Positions 32,933-41,201 are shown, counted from the first letter of the stretch. The stretch: 42,407 bases of DNA from a bacterium (GCA_018816105.1 JAHIWE010000151.1:1-42407), one strand, 5' to 3'. Program-made: numbers and translations. The notes: a model not told the origin generated them from the sequence alone.

Positions 32933-34936
32933 ATGAAATTACTATATAAAATATTCTTAAGTACTCTTACTATAAATAGTATTTTATATGCTAATATTGA
33001 TACAGATATTATTGAATCTCAGCCTGAAATAATATTTCAATTTGAAAAGCTTAAAAAAACTCAAGAGAACTTAGCTTTACAAGTAGATTTTAACAAAGCA
33101 GTTTTACATCTTAGTAAAAATGAGTTAAATGAAGCAATTGAGCTTTTTAAAATAACTTCAACAATTTTAGAAATACCATCTTATTTAAATATGGGGATTG
33201 CTTATTATAAACTTAATTCTATAGATAATGCTATTGTGTATTTAAATAAAATTTATGAAAAACAAGAAAATGTAAAAAGTAATACTTTCTCATATATGTC
33301 TGCTTGTTATTATCTTTATCAAATTTCAAAAGATAATAAATATTTAGATACTATTGTAAAAATTTCGAAAAAATATAAAGATTTATCTGAGCATACAAAA
33401 AGAATGTTAGCTGATACTTATATTATTTTAAAAGAGTATCAAAGTGCATTAGATGTCTTAAATACAATGGATTATGCAATGAATTTAAAAAAAGCATTAA
33501 TACATATTAAGTTAAAAGATTATGAAAAAGCAAACTTATTACTTAAAAAAGCAAAAAATGATAATGTAAATCCAAATACAATTGATAAAATATTATGGTT
33601 CCAAAGCTTTACAGAATTAAAATTGAACAATCTTGAGCAGTTAAAAGAGACATTAGACTCTATAAATTCAAGAAAAAATACATTTAAAGCCAATACTGAA
33701 CTACCATTAGAAATTTATTTTAATCAAAATAAATATACATCAAAACAATATTTAGATTCGGTTTTAAAATTTGATGATGCAAGAAAAACAGACTTTATTT
33801 TTTATTTTGCACCTTTTATATTTTCAGATTCACAAGAGATTATGTATGATAGTTTAAAGGGTTTTATTTATAATCAAAAAGAGAGTATTGTAAATTTAGA
33901 AGAGATGGTTGATTATAATTCTAAATTTCTAAAGATAGTAAAAGAAGATCCTATAATTAGAGTTGTTGAGTTAAAAAAAATGTTAGTTAAAGATACTAAA
34001 TCATATATATTTTATAATTTAGCTCTTTCATGTGCACAAATAAATGATTTTCATAATGCTTTTAAATATTTTGAAAAAGCATATAAGTTAAATCCTGGAA
34101 ATAAACTATACTCTACAATGTTTTTAATAACTGCAAATAGATTAAATATAAAAATAAAAGATAAAGAGTATATTGAAACAAGTATAAAAAATAATAATGG
34201 TTTATATAATTATTTTGGTAAGGAGATTTATAAACTATTCTTAAATCCTCAATATACATCAGCAGATCAAGCATTAACTTATGAAAATACAATATTTTAT
34301 AAAGCAATTGATTTTTTAAAAGTTATGAATGAAGATAAAATTACTGTAGACCATATGTTATTAGATGAACACTTTAAAGATCCTCTAACATTTTTAATAA
34401 GATTAGTTCAAAGACGGCAAGGAGAGAATGACTTCTCTTATTATGCAAGATTACAAGACTCTATACCACTTACTTTAAATGATAATTTTTTAGAAGGGCC
34501 GCTAGTTATTACTAGGTATTATGTTGATATATTAAAATCATTAGGTATTATTTCAAAAGCAGATTTAAGAATATCAGGGGGAAAAAGTCCTTCTTATCTT
34601 AGAACAAAAGCTCTAAGAGATTTACATTTTAATTCACCTGATGAAACTATTAAAACATTAGAGTATTTACAAAGTGAATATAAGTTAGAAGATAAATATA
34701 CTATGTATTTATTAGTTGCTGCATTATTAGAAGCAGGACGATATAATGATGCTTCTTTACAAATATCATTAATAAAAGCAATTTTAAACGATCAAGATGC
34801 AGATTTTTTAACTGCAGTGCAACTTATTCAAGAATTAAAGATTTCAAGTGCAAAACAATTTTTAACTCATCCTTACTTAGATTCTTTAATTGATTTTAAA
34901 TTACTAGGCTTTGATGAGTATTTAGAATCTCTTTAG
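32933..34936 (+). CDS. Secreted TPR-repeat protein, PflA-like flagellar motor disk candidate
   Basis: The 667-residue product has a signal peptide (MKLLYKIFLSTLTINSILYA, residues 1-20) and is otherwise a helical TPR superhelix, for example ELNEAIELFKITSTILEIPS, SYLNMGIAYYKLNSIDNAIV, and a canonical unit FYNLALSCAQINDFHNAFKY followed by FEKAYKLNPGNK (about residues 360-390). There is no further membrane helix, so it should be free in the periplasm. In Campylobacter and Helicobacter the PflA and PflB TPR proteins build the periplasmic disks that hold the wide stator ring. Its place between hook genes and motA/motB, and its signal peptide and length (PflA about 790), favour a PflA role. It is an inference; another periplasmic TPR scaffold is possible. 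Confidence 0.55.
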   Translation: MKLLYKIFLSTLTINSILYANIDTDIIESQPEIIFQFEKLKKTQENLALQVDFNKAVLHLSKNELNEAIELFKITSTILEIPSYLNMGIAYYKLNSIDNAIVYLNKIYEKQENVKSNTFSYMSACYYLYQISKDNKYLDTIVKISKKYKDLSEHTKRMLADTYIILKEYQSALDVLNTMDYAMNLKKALIHIKLKDYEKANLLLKKAKNDNVNPNTIDKILWFQSFTELKLNNLEQLKETLDSINSRKNTFKANTELPLEIYFNQNKYTSKQYLDSVLKFDDARKTDFIFYFAPFIFSDSQEIMYDSLKGFIYNQKESIVNLEEMVDYNSKFLKIVKEDPIIRVVELKKMLVKDTKSYIFYNLALSCAQINDFHNAFKYFEKAYKLNPGNKLYSTMFLITANRLNIKIKDKEYIETSIKNNNGLYNYFGKEIYKLFLNPQYTSADQALTYENTIFYKAIDFLKVMNEDKITVDHMLLDEHFKDPLTFLIRLVQRRQGENDFSYYARLQDSIPLTLNDNFLEGPLVITRYYVDILKSLGIISKADLRISGGKSPSYLRTKALRDLHFNSPDETIKTLEYLQSEYKLEDKYTMYLLVAALLEAGRYNDASLQISLIKAILNDQDADFLTAVQLIQELKISSAKQFLTHPYLDSLIDFKLLGFDEYLESL

Positions 34937-34941
34937 ATTCT
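34924..34941 (+). terminator. Short hairpin over the TPR gene stop, possible weak terminator
   Basis: AGAATCT (34924-34930) and AGATTCT (34935-34941) form a 7-bp stem with a CTTT loop, followed by TTCTAAAAT. The TAG stop (34934-34936) is in the right arm. It is followed by an extended -10 promoter. Confidence 0.4.
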
Positions 34942-34972
34942 TTCTAAAATCCTAAATAATTTAATTTTTTTC

Positions 34973-34981
34973 TGCTATAAT
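34973..34981 (+). promoter_or_regulatory. Extended -10 promoter for the flaG-fliY-mot cluster
   Basis: TG-C-TATAAT at 34973-34981 is an ideal extended -10 box, with its start near 34988 and a 25-nt leader carrying AGGAGG (35002-35007) ahead of the ATG at 35013. This transcript probably covers flaG-like, fliY, motA, motB, flgJ and following genes. Confidence 0.6.
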
Positions 34982-35012
34982 AACTTAAATTTGTTATTTT
35001 TAGGAGGATACT

Positions 35013-35324
35013 ATGGAAATTGGTAGAGTTGCGGAAATTGATAATTCAAAAATAAACAATGCAGAAAAAGCTAAAAAAGTTAGTGATGTAAATGACAAGA
35101 ATAAAGTAAATCCAGAGGATGAATATAAAAAAGCTCTTGGTTCTCAGTCTATTCCAGACAAGAATGAAGTTATTTTGGATAATGTAAGATTTGGTTACAA
35201 CAAAAGTTCAAAAGATTTTTTTGTGAAAGTAACAAGAGGTGAAGCTGAATATAAATATCCGACAGAAGATATGATGAAAGTTAAAGCTTATATTTTACAA
35301 GAATTAGAACAAAACAATAATTAA
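35013..35324 (+). CDS. flaG: FlaG-family protein
   Basis: The 103-residue protein has a charged disordered N-terminus (about 1-50) and a C-terminal FlaG-like beta domain: NVRFGYNKSSKDFFVKVTRG (about residues 57-76) and YKYPTEDMMKVKAYILQEL (about 81-99). This matches the pattern, in family members, of an FsVdeetg.ivVkViD..tgevIRqIPpeEmLkl motif, though it is weakly conserved. FlaG in Vibrio and Campylobacter affects filament length or secretion. It heads a new transcript with an AGGAGG site and precedes fliY by 10 bases. Placement in the flagellar cluster supports it. Confidence is moderate, as the domain is short. Confidence 0.55.
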   Translation: MEIGRVAEIDNSKINNAEKAKKVSDVNDKNKVNPEDEYKKALGSQSIPDKNEVILDNVRFGYNKSSKDFFVKVTRGEAEYKYPTEDMMKVKAYILQELEQNNN

Positions 35325-35334
35325 GGTAGTTTAA

Positions 35335-36210
35335 TTGGCATCAGATTTATCAAATATATTTAAAGATGAACTTTCAAATACATTAGAGCAGTTATTATCA
35401 AAAAATTCTCAAGTAGTTACAATAACTGCATTGTCAGGTGATAGTTTTGATTCTACTCAACTTGTTGAATGTACTGTTAAGTTTGATTTTAAAGGTGTTT
35501 CTTCAGAAGTTGTTTTTTATGTACCAACATTGAGTGCTACAAAGTTTGAGTACTTAATGCTTGGTGGTATGGGTGATTTAAAAGAGCATATTGATGATGA
35601 AATAACTGATGCAGTTAATGAAATAATTTCGAATATTTGTGGTAGTTTTTGTACTTCAGTTAATGCCCAAGGGCTTCCTGATATTGAATCAATAAAATCT
35701 GAAGTGAAAAATTCAAAGATTGTAGATGGTTCAATTCTATCTTCAAAAAGTAATATTTATGAGTTTATTCTTTCTTTAGATGCAGAAAAATTACCAATAA
35801 TTATTTGTTTTGATGAGTTTATTTTACCATTTTTTTCTTCAATTACAGGTGTTGTGTCAACTGATGAAGATTCACCAAAGAGTAATAATCAACCTATTAC
35901 TCCTATAAGTTCTCCTGCTTTAGCTTCTAGTAACTTGATTCAAACACCAAAGAATTTAGAGTTATTATATAACGTTAAATTGAAATTAAGTGTTCGACTA
36001 GGTACTAAAGTAGTACTGTTAAAAGATATATTAAGATGGGATGTTGGTGAAATTATAGAATTAGAACAAATGGTTAATGAACCTTTAGAAATTTTAGTTA
36101 ATGGTATTAAAATAGGTGAAGGTGAAGCTGTAATTGTTGAAGGTAAATTCGGATTGAAGATTAAGAAAATTGGAAATGAAGATTTTAGACTAAATCAAAT
36201 AGGATTATAA
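35335..36210 (+). CDS. fliY: Motor switch protein FliY (CheC-like plus SpoA domain)
   Basis: The 291-residue protein starts at TTG 35335 behind TTAAGGTAG. The first 190 residues are CheC-like, including VNEIISNICGSFCTSVNA; the last 85 are a SpoA domain (LLYNVKLKLSVRLGTKVVLL, about residues 207-226; GEIIELEQMVNEPLEILVNG and KIGEGEAVIVEGKFG). This is the FliY form of the C-ring protein known in Campylobacter, Helicobacter and Bacillus. Here the CheC-type D-x3-E-x2-N motif appears as D-x3-E-x3-N (DAVNEIISN), so phosphatase activity may be lost; that is my reading of a short alignment. fliM, its usual neighbour, is absent from the window. It is followed after 3 bases by motA. Confidence 0.88.
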   Translation: MASDLSNIFKDELSNTLEQLLSKNSQVVTITALSGDSFDSTQLVECTVKFDFKGVSSEVVFYVPTLSATKFEYLMLGGMGDLKEHIDDEITDAVNEIISNICGSFCTSVNAQGLPDIESIKSEVKNSKIVDGSILSSKSNIYEFILSLDAEKLPIIICFDEFILPFFSSITGVVSTDEDSPKSNNQPITPISSPALASSNLIQTPKNLELLYNVKLKLSVRLGTKVVLLKDILRWDVGEIIELEQMVNEPLEILVNGIKIGEGEAVIVEGKFGLKIKKIGNEDFRLNQIGL

Positions 36211-36213
36211 TTT

Positions 36214-36969
36214 ATGGATAAAAGTACCGTAGGAGGATTAGCAGGAGGACTTGGGCTTGTAGCTCTTGCCATAATTTTAGGTGGAGTTGGATTTGGTCCA
36301 TATATTGATATTCCTTCTGTTGTAATCGTTTTTGGAGGAACTATTGCTGTTACTGCTGGTCAATTTGAAGCAAGTGATTTAAAAAGAATTGTTCCTGCAA
36401 TGAAATGTGCATTTAATGAAGTAAAAGTTGAACCACTTGGTGAACTAGTTGAAAAAATTATTTTTTATGCCACTGAAATAAAAAAACATGGTGTTATGCA
36501 AATTGAACAAAAAGTTCTTCAAGAAACAAATCCATTTTTTAAAGAGGCTTTTCAATTATTAGTTGATGGTACAAAACCAGATGTTTTACAACCTCTGATG
36601 GAACTAAAATTAGAACATATGAGTAAAAGACATACTGTAATGATTGGAATTTTTGGTAATATGGGAGGAACAGCAGGTGCCATGGGAATGATTGGGACAC
36701 TTGTTGGTCTTGTTGCCATGCTTGCCAATCTTTCAGATCCAGCAGCCGTTGGTCCAGCTATGGCCGTAGCCTTACTTACAACAATGTATGGAGCAATGCT
36801 AGGAACACTATTTGCAGGAATAATAGAAAGTAAACTTTCACAAAAACATAATGTTGAAGTGACTGCTTGTGAAGTTATTATTCAAGGAGCAACAATGATT
36901 GCTGCTGAAGAGTCTATTGGTAATATTAAAATGCAATTAAATGCAATTTTACTTGAACCTAATGAATAA
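36214..36969 (+). CDS. motA: Flagellar stator protein MotA
   Basis: MotA, with MotB, forms the proton-driven stator. The 251-residue protein has four membrane helices: two N-terminal (about 5-26, IDIPSVVIVFGGTIAVTAGQ about 32-51), a cytoplasmic loop of about 100 residues that contacts FliG, and two C-terminal (FGNMGGTAGAMGMIGTLVGL about 149-168; AVGPAMAVALLTTMYGAMLG about 179-198) with the conserved prolines. The length fits the short MotA of Campylobacterota (about 255). It starts 3 bases after fliY, reading inside that gene's tail for its ribosome binding site. motB follows after 9 bases. Ion choice (H+ or Na+) cannot be decided from sequence, although the MotB plug type gives a hint of H+. 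Confidence 0.95.
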   Translation: MDKSTVGGLAGGLGLVALAIILGGVGFGPYIDIPSVVIVFGGTIAVTAGQFEASDLKRIVPAMKCAFNEVKVEPLGELVEKIIFYATEIKKHGVMQIEQKVLQETNPFFKEAFQLLVDGTKPDVLQPLMELKLEHMSKRHTVMIGIFGNMGGTAGAMGMIGTLVGLVAMLANLSDPAAVGPAMAVALLTTMYGAMLGTLFAGIIESKLSQKHNVEVTACEVIIQGATMIAAEESIGNIKMQLNAILLEPNE

Positions 36970-36978
36970 AGAAAAATA

Positions 36979-37752
36979 ATGGCAAAAAATAAATGTCCCG
37001 ACTGTCCTAAATGCTTACCTGGTTGGTTAGTTCAATTTGGGGATTTGATGTCTTTACTTTTAACATTTTTTATTTTACTTCTATCCATGGCAGTTATGGA
37101 TAAAAAAAAAGTTGAAGAATATTTTGACGTTATGAAAAAAGCAATGGGTTTTATTGATGCTTCAACTGATGTTGAGACTCAAAGTGATGCCTATTCAACT
37201 AAAGATGGAAGTTCTAATTCAGATGAAAGTGATTCTACTGATAGTTCAATGGATAGTGCCGCTCAAGATGTATCTCAAGTTATTGAAGAGATGAATGCAA
37301 GCCAAAATATTGAAAGTCAAGAAATAAGTATTGAAAAAGGCAAAAATGAGTTTGTTTTAGATATTCCTTCAACCATTATGTTTGAAGATGGACAATATGA
37401 ACTAACAAATCAAAGTGCAAAAGTTTTTATTTCGAAAATTGCAAGAGTAATTAGAACTATGCCACAAACTTTTAATATTGAAATTATAGGTCATACAGAT
37501 ACAAATAGAATTCAAAGTGGAACAATTCCTAGGGATGCTTGGGATATTTCAGCACTTAGATCAATATCAGTTGTAAAAGAATTGATTAAAAATAGAATAG
37601 ACCCAGCAATTCTAAAAGTTTCTGCTTATGGTTCTTTTCATCCTAAAAGCGATGTTGCAGCAGATAATAGAAGAGTTGAAATGAGGTTTTTTTCAGAAGA
37701 TAATCAACAAAGCATTTTAAGTGAAGAAAACTTTTTTGATAGGTTGGAATAA
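36979..37752 (+). CDS. motB: Flagellar stator protein MotB
   Basis: The 257-residue protein has an N-terminal CPDCPKCLPGWLVQFGDLMS with the ion-binding Asp22, one membrane helix (about 21-41) followed by the plug region, a Ser/Asp-rich acidic linker (about 60-105), and a C-terminal OmpA-like peptidoglycan-binding domain (VDIPSTIMFEDGQYEL-like; IEIIGHTDTN at about 166-175; ADNRRVEMRFF at about 226-236). MotB anchors the stator to peptidoglycan in the periplasm. The cysteine-rich start also occurs in other Campylobacterota MotB. It overlaps flgJ by one base. Secure; the acidic linker is longer than in E. coli but the total length is shorter. Confidence 0.94.
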   Translation: MAKNKCPDCPKCLPGWLVQFGDLMSLLLTFFILLLSMAVMDKKKVEEYFDVMKKAMGFIDASTDVETQSDAYSTKDGSSNSDESDSTDSSMDSAAQDVSQVIEEMNASQNIESQEISIEKGKNEFVLDIPSTIMFEDGQYELTNQSAKVFISKIARVIRTMPQTFNIEIIGHTDTNRIQSGTIPRDAWDISALRSISVVKELIKNRIDPAILKVSAYGSFHPKSDVAADNRRVEMRFFSEDNQQSILSEENFFDRLE

Positions 37753-38051
37753 TGGAAATAAATAGCAATAACTTAATAAATAAAGATCTTTTACAAACTA
37801 AGAAATTCGATAATTTAAAAACCGAAGATATAAAAGATAATGAACAATTAAAAAAAGTTTGTAATGATTTTGAATCATTCTTTTTAAATCAAATTATGGA
37901 TGTTTCTTTACGTTCTAACAAAATAGCAGGAGAGGGTCCTGGCTCTGATATTATAAAAAGTATGTATACTCAATCTGTTGCTGATAATGCAACCGGAAGC
38001 TTGGGAATTAGTACAATGTTATATGAATTTTTAACGCAAAATAATAAGTAA
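37752..38051 (+). CDS. flgJ: Flagellar rod-binding protein FlgJ, muramidase-less
   Basis: The 99-residue protein contains only the rod-binding domain of FlgJ: KKVCNDFESFFLNQIMDVSL (about residues 34-53), EGPGSDIIKSMYTQSVADNA (about 61-80), and GSLGISTMLYEFL. E. coli FlgJ (313) adds a peptidoglycan hydrolase domain that is missing here, as in all Campylobacterota, where a separate enzyme opens the wall. FlgJ acts as a rod scaffold. It is coupled to motB by a one-base overlap and followed after 10 bases by a FlgN-like chaperone gene. Firmly assigned. Confidence 0.93.
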   Translation: MEINSNNLINKDLLQTKKFDNLKTEDIKDNEQLKKVCNDFESFFLNQIMDVSLRSNKIAGEGPGSDIIKSMYTQSVADNATGSLGISTMLYEFLTQNNK

Positions 38052-38061
38052 GGATGTTCTT

Positions 38062-38439
38062 ATGATATCAAAAACTATTAATGACATATCAAATCTAGTT
38101 AATGAATTAAAAACTTCAATTAATCAAGATATTTCAGATATAAAAGAAGCAAAACATGAAGAACTTCTTACAAGAAATGATGAAAAACATCATATGATTG
38201 ATGAAATTATGAATTTAAAAATGCAATTAAACAAAGAATTAATGGCAAAAATCCAAGAAGGTGAAGATGTTAATATTTATAGGCAAAGTGTCGATTCATT
38301 GGAAACACAACTAAAAGACCTTTATGAATTAAATAAAAAATTAGCATCAATTGTACTACCTGTTCAACAAATGTATAAAGAGTTAGTTTCAGATATTACA
38401 GCTGCAAATGGAGGACAAATTTTTGATATTAAAGCTTAG
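38062..38439 (+). CDS. flgN: FlgN-like export chaperone
   Basis: The 125-residue helical protein has two long helices (MIDEIMNLKMQLNKELMAKI, about residues 35-56; SLETQLKDLYELNKKLASIV, about 74-93), no membrane segment, and no cysteine or tryptophan. This layout is that of FlgN-type chaperones for the hook-filament junction proteins FlgK and FlgL. In C. jejuni the flgJ-flgM-flgN-flgK order puts such a gene near flgJ; here it follows flgJ by 10 bases. A flgM anti-sigma gene is not found between them. The sequence identity is not diagnostic by eye, so the name rests on size, composition and position. The next gene overlaps its 3' end by 17 bases. Confidence 0.6.
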   Translation: MISKTINDISNLVNELKTSINQDISDIKEAKHEELLTRNDEKHHMIDEIMNLKMQLNKELMAKIQEGEDVNIYRQSVDSLETQLKDLYELNKKLASIVLPVQQMYKELVSDITAANGGQIFDIKA

Positions 38440-38818
38440 TTTTTTATGTTTATTTTTAAGTATAAATAGTTTTGCTACTAGTGTTCTAATCTCAAAAGAA
38501 TCTATAAAGTTTGAAGAAAAATTGGATGATTCAAAAGTGCGATTACAAAATGTTAATGATATCAATAAAGCTTGTATTCCTTTAAAATTGAGTGAAATTC
38601 AAAATAATGAATATATAACAACTCACTATATAAATAAAAATACTATTATTTGTCAAAAAGATGTTAAAAAATATCAAGATGAAGGAATAATATTTAATTT
38701 TGGTGGACTTAAAATTGAAAAAAAAGGTAAGATAATTTATGAGAATAATGAGTTTATTCGAATAAAAAATTTAGATGGAACTATTGAACAAATATATAAA
38801 GATGGAAGAATAAAATGA
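38423..38818 (+). CDS. Small exported protein, FlgA-like SAF-domain candidate
   Basis: Read from TTG 38423, the protein is 131 residues with a signal peptide MILKLSFLCLFLSINSFA (cleavage near 18). The rest has a beta pattern like the C-terminal domain of FlgA: VLISKESIKFEEKLDDSKVR (about residues 21-40), then a segment with two cysteines, and a final EFIRIKNLDGTIEQIYKDGR, comparable to the rVkN..sG..i.g.V....V end of FlgA. FlgA helps P-ring assembly. GGAGGA at 38410-38415, 7 bases upstream, decides the start; an ATG at 38408 overlaps that site. It overlaps the chaperone gene by 17 bases and flhF by 4. Length is below FlgA (about 220), so the call is tentative. Confidence 0.45.
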   Translation: MILKLSFLCLFLSINSFATSVLISKESIKFEEKLDDSKVRLQNVNDINKACIPLKLSEIQNNEYITTHYINKNTIICQKDVKKYQDEGIIFNFGGLKIEKKGKIIYENNEFIRIKNLDGTIEQIYKDGRIK

Positions 38819-39966
38819 ATATGCTCTCTTTTTTAGGAGAAACACCTACTATTGCACTAAGACTTGCTCAAGATGAGTGTGGGGAAGAAGCAATTGTAAT
38901 ATCTACAAAAAAAATATCTGATGCAAGAGCTAATGGTAAAAATATGTATGAAGTTGTAGTTGCTATCGAAGAAGATAGTAAAAAGAAAAATTTACTTTAT
39001 ACAAAATCTGCAATAACAAAAGCAAGTGAAGATTCTAAACAAATAAAAACTCAAGTTTATGATTTCAGAGAAGAAATTTTAAAAATGCAAGGGGTATTAG
39101 AACAAGTTCAAAAATCTATTTGGAATCCAAAAAGTCAATTATATGATTTAACTATTCCTCCTGAGTTTGCATCTATGTATAATACTTTTGAACAAAATGA
39201 GTTTGATCAAGAGATGACTTATACGATTATGAAAAAAACAATAAAGCAGTTGCCAATTGCTTTAAAATCTAATCCAAAAAAAGTTAATGATTTTTTTAAA
39301 TTAATTTTACGAAGAGTAATTCCAATTAAACATGAAGTTCCATTAAGAAAACATCAAAGAAAAATAATTATGATGGTAGGACCAACGGGTGTTGGGAAAA
39401 CTACAACTATTTCAAAACTTGCAGCTCGTTATGCTTATAAATTAGGACAAAACTATAAGGTTGGTATTGTTACTCTTGACTCATTTAGAGTAGGAGCAAT
39501 TGAGCAATTACAAGCTTATACAAATATTATGAGATTACCACTTGAAATTGTAAAAAAACCTGAAGGTTTATCAGAAGCACTTTTAAGACTTAAAGACTGT
39601 AATTATATTTTCATAGATACAGCAGGATCTAGTCAATACGATGTGGATAAAATCGAACTAATAAATGAGTATCAAAAAAGAGTTGAAGAGTTACCAATAG
39701 AAAAAATATTAGTATTACCTGCAAATGTTAAACATAGTGATTTACTTGAAATCTATAAAAATTATTCAAGATTAAATATTGATTATTTAACTTTTACTAA
39801 ATTAGATGAAACAAGAAGTTTTGGTAACTTAATATCATTTGCACATAAAACTAAAAAATCAATAACATATTTTTCAATAGGACAAAATGTTCCCGATGAT
39901 TTAATAGTATCAGACTCCTCTTTTTTAATTGATTGTTTTATGAATAATCAATGTATTAGGAGATAG
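38815..39966 (+). CDS. flhF: Flagellar SRP-like GTPase FlhF
   Basis: FlhF places flagella at the pole as a GTP-dependent dimer. The 383-residue protein has a basic B domain (about 1-90), an N domain and a C-terminal SRP-type G domain: GPTGVGKTTTISKLAARYAY (about residues 186-205), TLDSFRVGAIEQLQAY (about 219-234), DTAGSSQYD (about 267-275; SRP family usually DTAGR) and LTFTKLDETRSFGN (about 323-336). Length is usual. ATG 38815 shares ATGA with the stop of the FlgA-like gene, and flhG follows after 3 bases. In C. jejuni flhF-flhG-Cj0062c-fliA are consecutive; here fliA is missing. Confidence 0.95.
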   Translation: MNMLSFLGETPTIALRLAQDECGEEAIVISTKKISDARANGKNMYEVVVAIEEDSKKKNLLYTKSAITKASEDSKQIKTQVYDFREEILKMQGVLEQVQKSIWNPKSQLYDLTIPPEFASMYNTFEQNEFDQEMTYTIMKKTIKQLPIALKSNPKKVNDFFKLILRRVIPIKHEVPLRKHQRKIIMMVGPTGVGKTTTISKLAARYAYKLGQNYKVGIVTLDSFRVGAIEQLQAYTNIMRLPLEIVKKPEGLSEALLRLKDCNYIFIDTAGSSQYDVDKIELINEYQKRVEELPIEKILVLPANVKHSDLLEIYKNYSRLNIDYLTFTKLDETRSFGNLISFAHKTKKSITYFSIGQNVPDDLIVSDSSFLIDCFMNNQCIRR

Positions 39967-39969
39967 TAT

Positions 39970-40788
39970 TTGTTTGATGCTATTTCTTCTCAAGCTAGTA
40001 AGTTAGTTAATCTTACTAATCGAGTAAAAAAAAACTACTCAAAAACTAAGTTAGTTACAATTACATCTGGAAAAGGTGGCGTAGGGAAATCTACATTTAC
40101 AGCTAATATGGCATTTTTACTTTCTCGTAGAGGTTATAAAGTTGCAGTTTTAGATGCAGATATTGGTTTAGCAAATATGCAAGTATTATTTGATATAAGA
40201 CCTCAAAATACATTTTTTGAGTACATTGATGGTACTAAAACTTTAGATGAAATAATTTTAAAAACAGCCTATGAAGATGTATATTTAATTGCTGGGAAAA
40301 GTGGTTATCAATATAGTACAAATACTAATAGTTTTGTTTTCTCACGAATAGTAAAAGATATTATTTCTTTAAATAAATTTGATGTTTTATTGATTGATAC
40401 TGGTGCTGGATTAAATGATTATGTAAGAGAATTTTTATCTATATCTGATAATATTTTAGCAGTTACAACTACAGACCCTAGTGCATTAACTGATGTTTAC
40501 TCTTTAATGAAAATGTTATCTTTTAATAAAAATAAATTAATGCTTTGTTTTAATCATACAAGAAACTATCAAATCGGTGAAACAATTGCCAATTCTCTTG
40601 TGAATTTAGGGAAAAAGAATAGATTAAAAGATGATTTTATGGTAGAATATATAGGAAACGTTTCAAGTTCTGCAAATATTTCTACAACTGGACGGCTTAG
40701 AAAATTATTTGCTAATGAGTTTTCATCTGATGAAACAACAAGACAGTTACAGGTGATTATAGATAAGTTACTACAAAATATTCATTAA
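39970..40788 (+). CDS. flhG: Flagellar number regulator FlhG (FleN/YlxH), MinD-like ATPase
   Basis: FlhG, a MinD-type ATPase, limits flagellar number and stimulates FlhF GTPase. The 272-residue protein has a short amphipathic N-terminus MFDAISSQASKLVNLTNRVK in which Q8-A9-x-x-L12 resembles the DQAxxLR motif that activates FlhF, then the deviant Walker A TSGKGGVGKSTFTANMAFLL (about residues 33-52), VAVLDADIGLANMQVLFD (about 61-78) and a switch DTGAG. A C-terminal membrane-targeting helix is short. TTG 39970 is the start, 3 bases after flhF; its ribosome binding site TAGGAGATAG lies at the end of flhF. The next gene is 70 bases away with its own probable promoter. Confidence 0.95.
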   Translation: MFDAISSQASKLVNLTNRVKKNYSKTKLVTITSGKGGVGKSTFTANMAFLLSRRGYKVAVLDADIGLANMQVLFDIRPQNTFFEYIDGTKTLDEIILKTAYEDVYLIAGKSGYQYSTNTNSFVFSRIVKDIISLNKFDVLLIDTGAGLNDYVREFLSISDNILAVTTTDPSALTDVYSLMKMLSFNKNKLMLCFNHTRNYQIGETIANSLVNLGKKNRLKDDFMVEYIGNVSSSANISTTGRLRKLFANEFSSDETTRQLQVIIDKLLQNIH

Positions 40789-40858
40789 GGTTTGCTCTAG
40801 GTGCTAAAGTTAAATTTAATTATTTTTTCAATTTCATTGTTAATGAGATAATTATATT

Positions 40859-41191
40859 ATGATAATAGAACGATTCTCACAAACTGTAGTAAATAGTGGA
40901 ATATTTAGACTTTATATTGCCACGGGATTTTTTGCAACATTAATCTTTTTTACAGTTAATGCAGATTTATTTACACCAATAGAGATGATTTTAGGTATAA
41001 TTTTAATAACAATAGTTTTAAAAGGTATTAGTAATATTATGTTGTCATTGATAATTAGTTTATTTAGTCTTGATAATAAACGAAGTGAATTTGATTTTAA
41101 ATATAATGAAGAGAAAATACAAGTTATGCTTAATGAATTAAGTGTAAAAGATGTAATTGACTCAAATAAAAATTTGAAAAAAGCCAATTAA
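40859..41191 (+). CDS. Small membrane protein in the Cj0062c position
   Basis: The 110-residue product has two membrane helices: LYIATGFFATLIFFTVNA (about residues 18-35) and MILGIILITIVLKGISNIML (about 43-62), and a charged C-terminal tail. No family is recognised. In C. jejuni a membrane protein of unknown function (Cj0062c) lies directly after flhG and before fliA; this gene has the same place and similar size but is followed by fliE-flgC instead. A GATAAT at 40847-40852 is a weak -10, too close to the ATG to be convincing, and the RBS is poor. The frame is supported by its place and membrane segments. A local role with FlhF/FlhG is possible, but not shown. Confidence 0.6.
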   Translation: MIIERFSQTVVNSGIFRLYIATGFFATLIFFTVNADLFTPIEMILGIILITIVLKGISNIMLSLIISLFSLDNKRSEFDFKYNEEKIQVMLNELSVKDVIDSNKNLKKAN

Positions 41192-41201
41192 GGGGTAAAG
41201 T

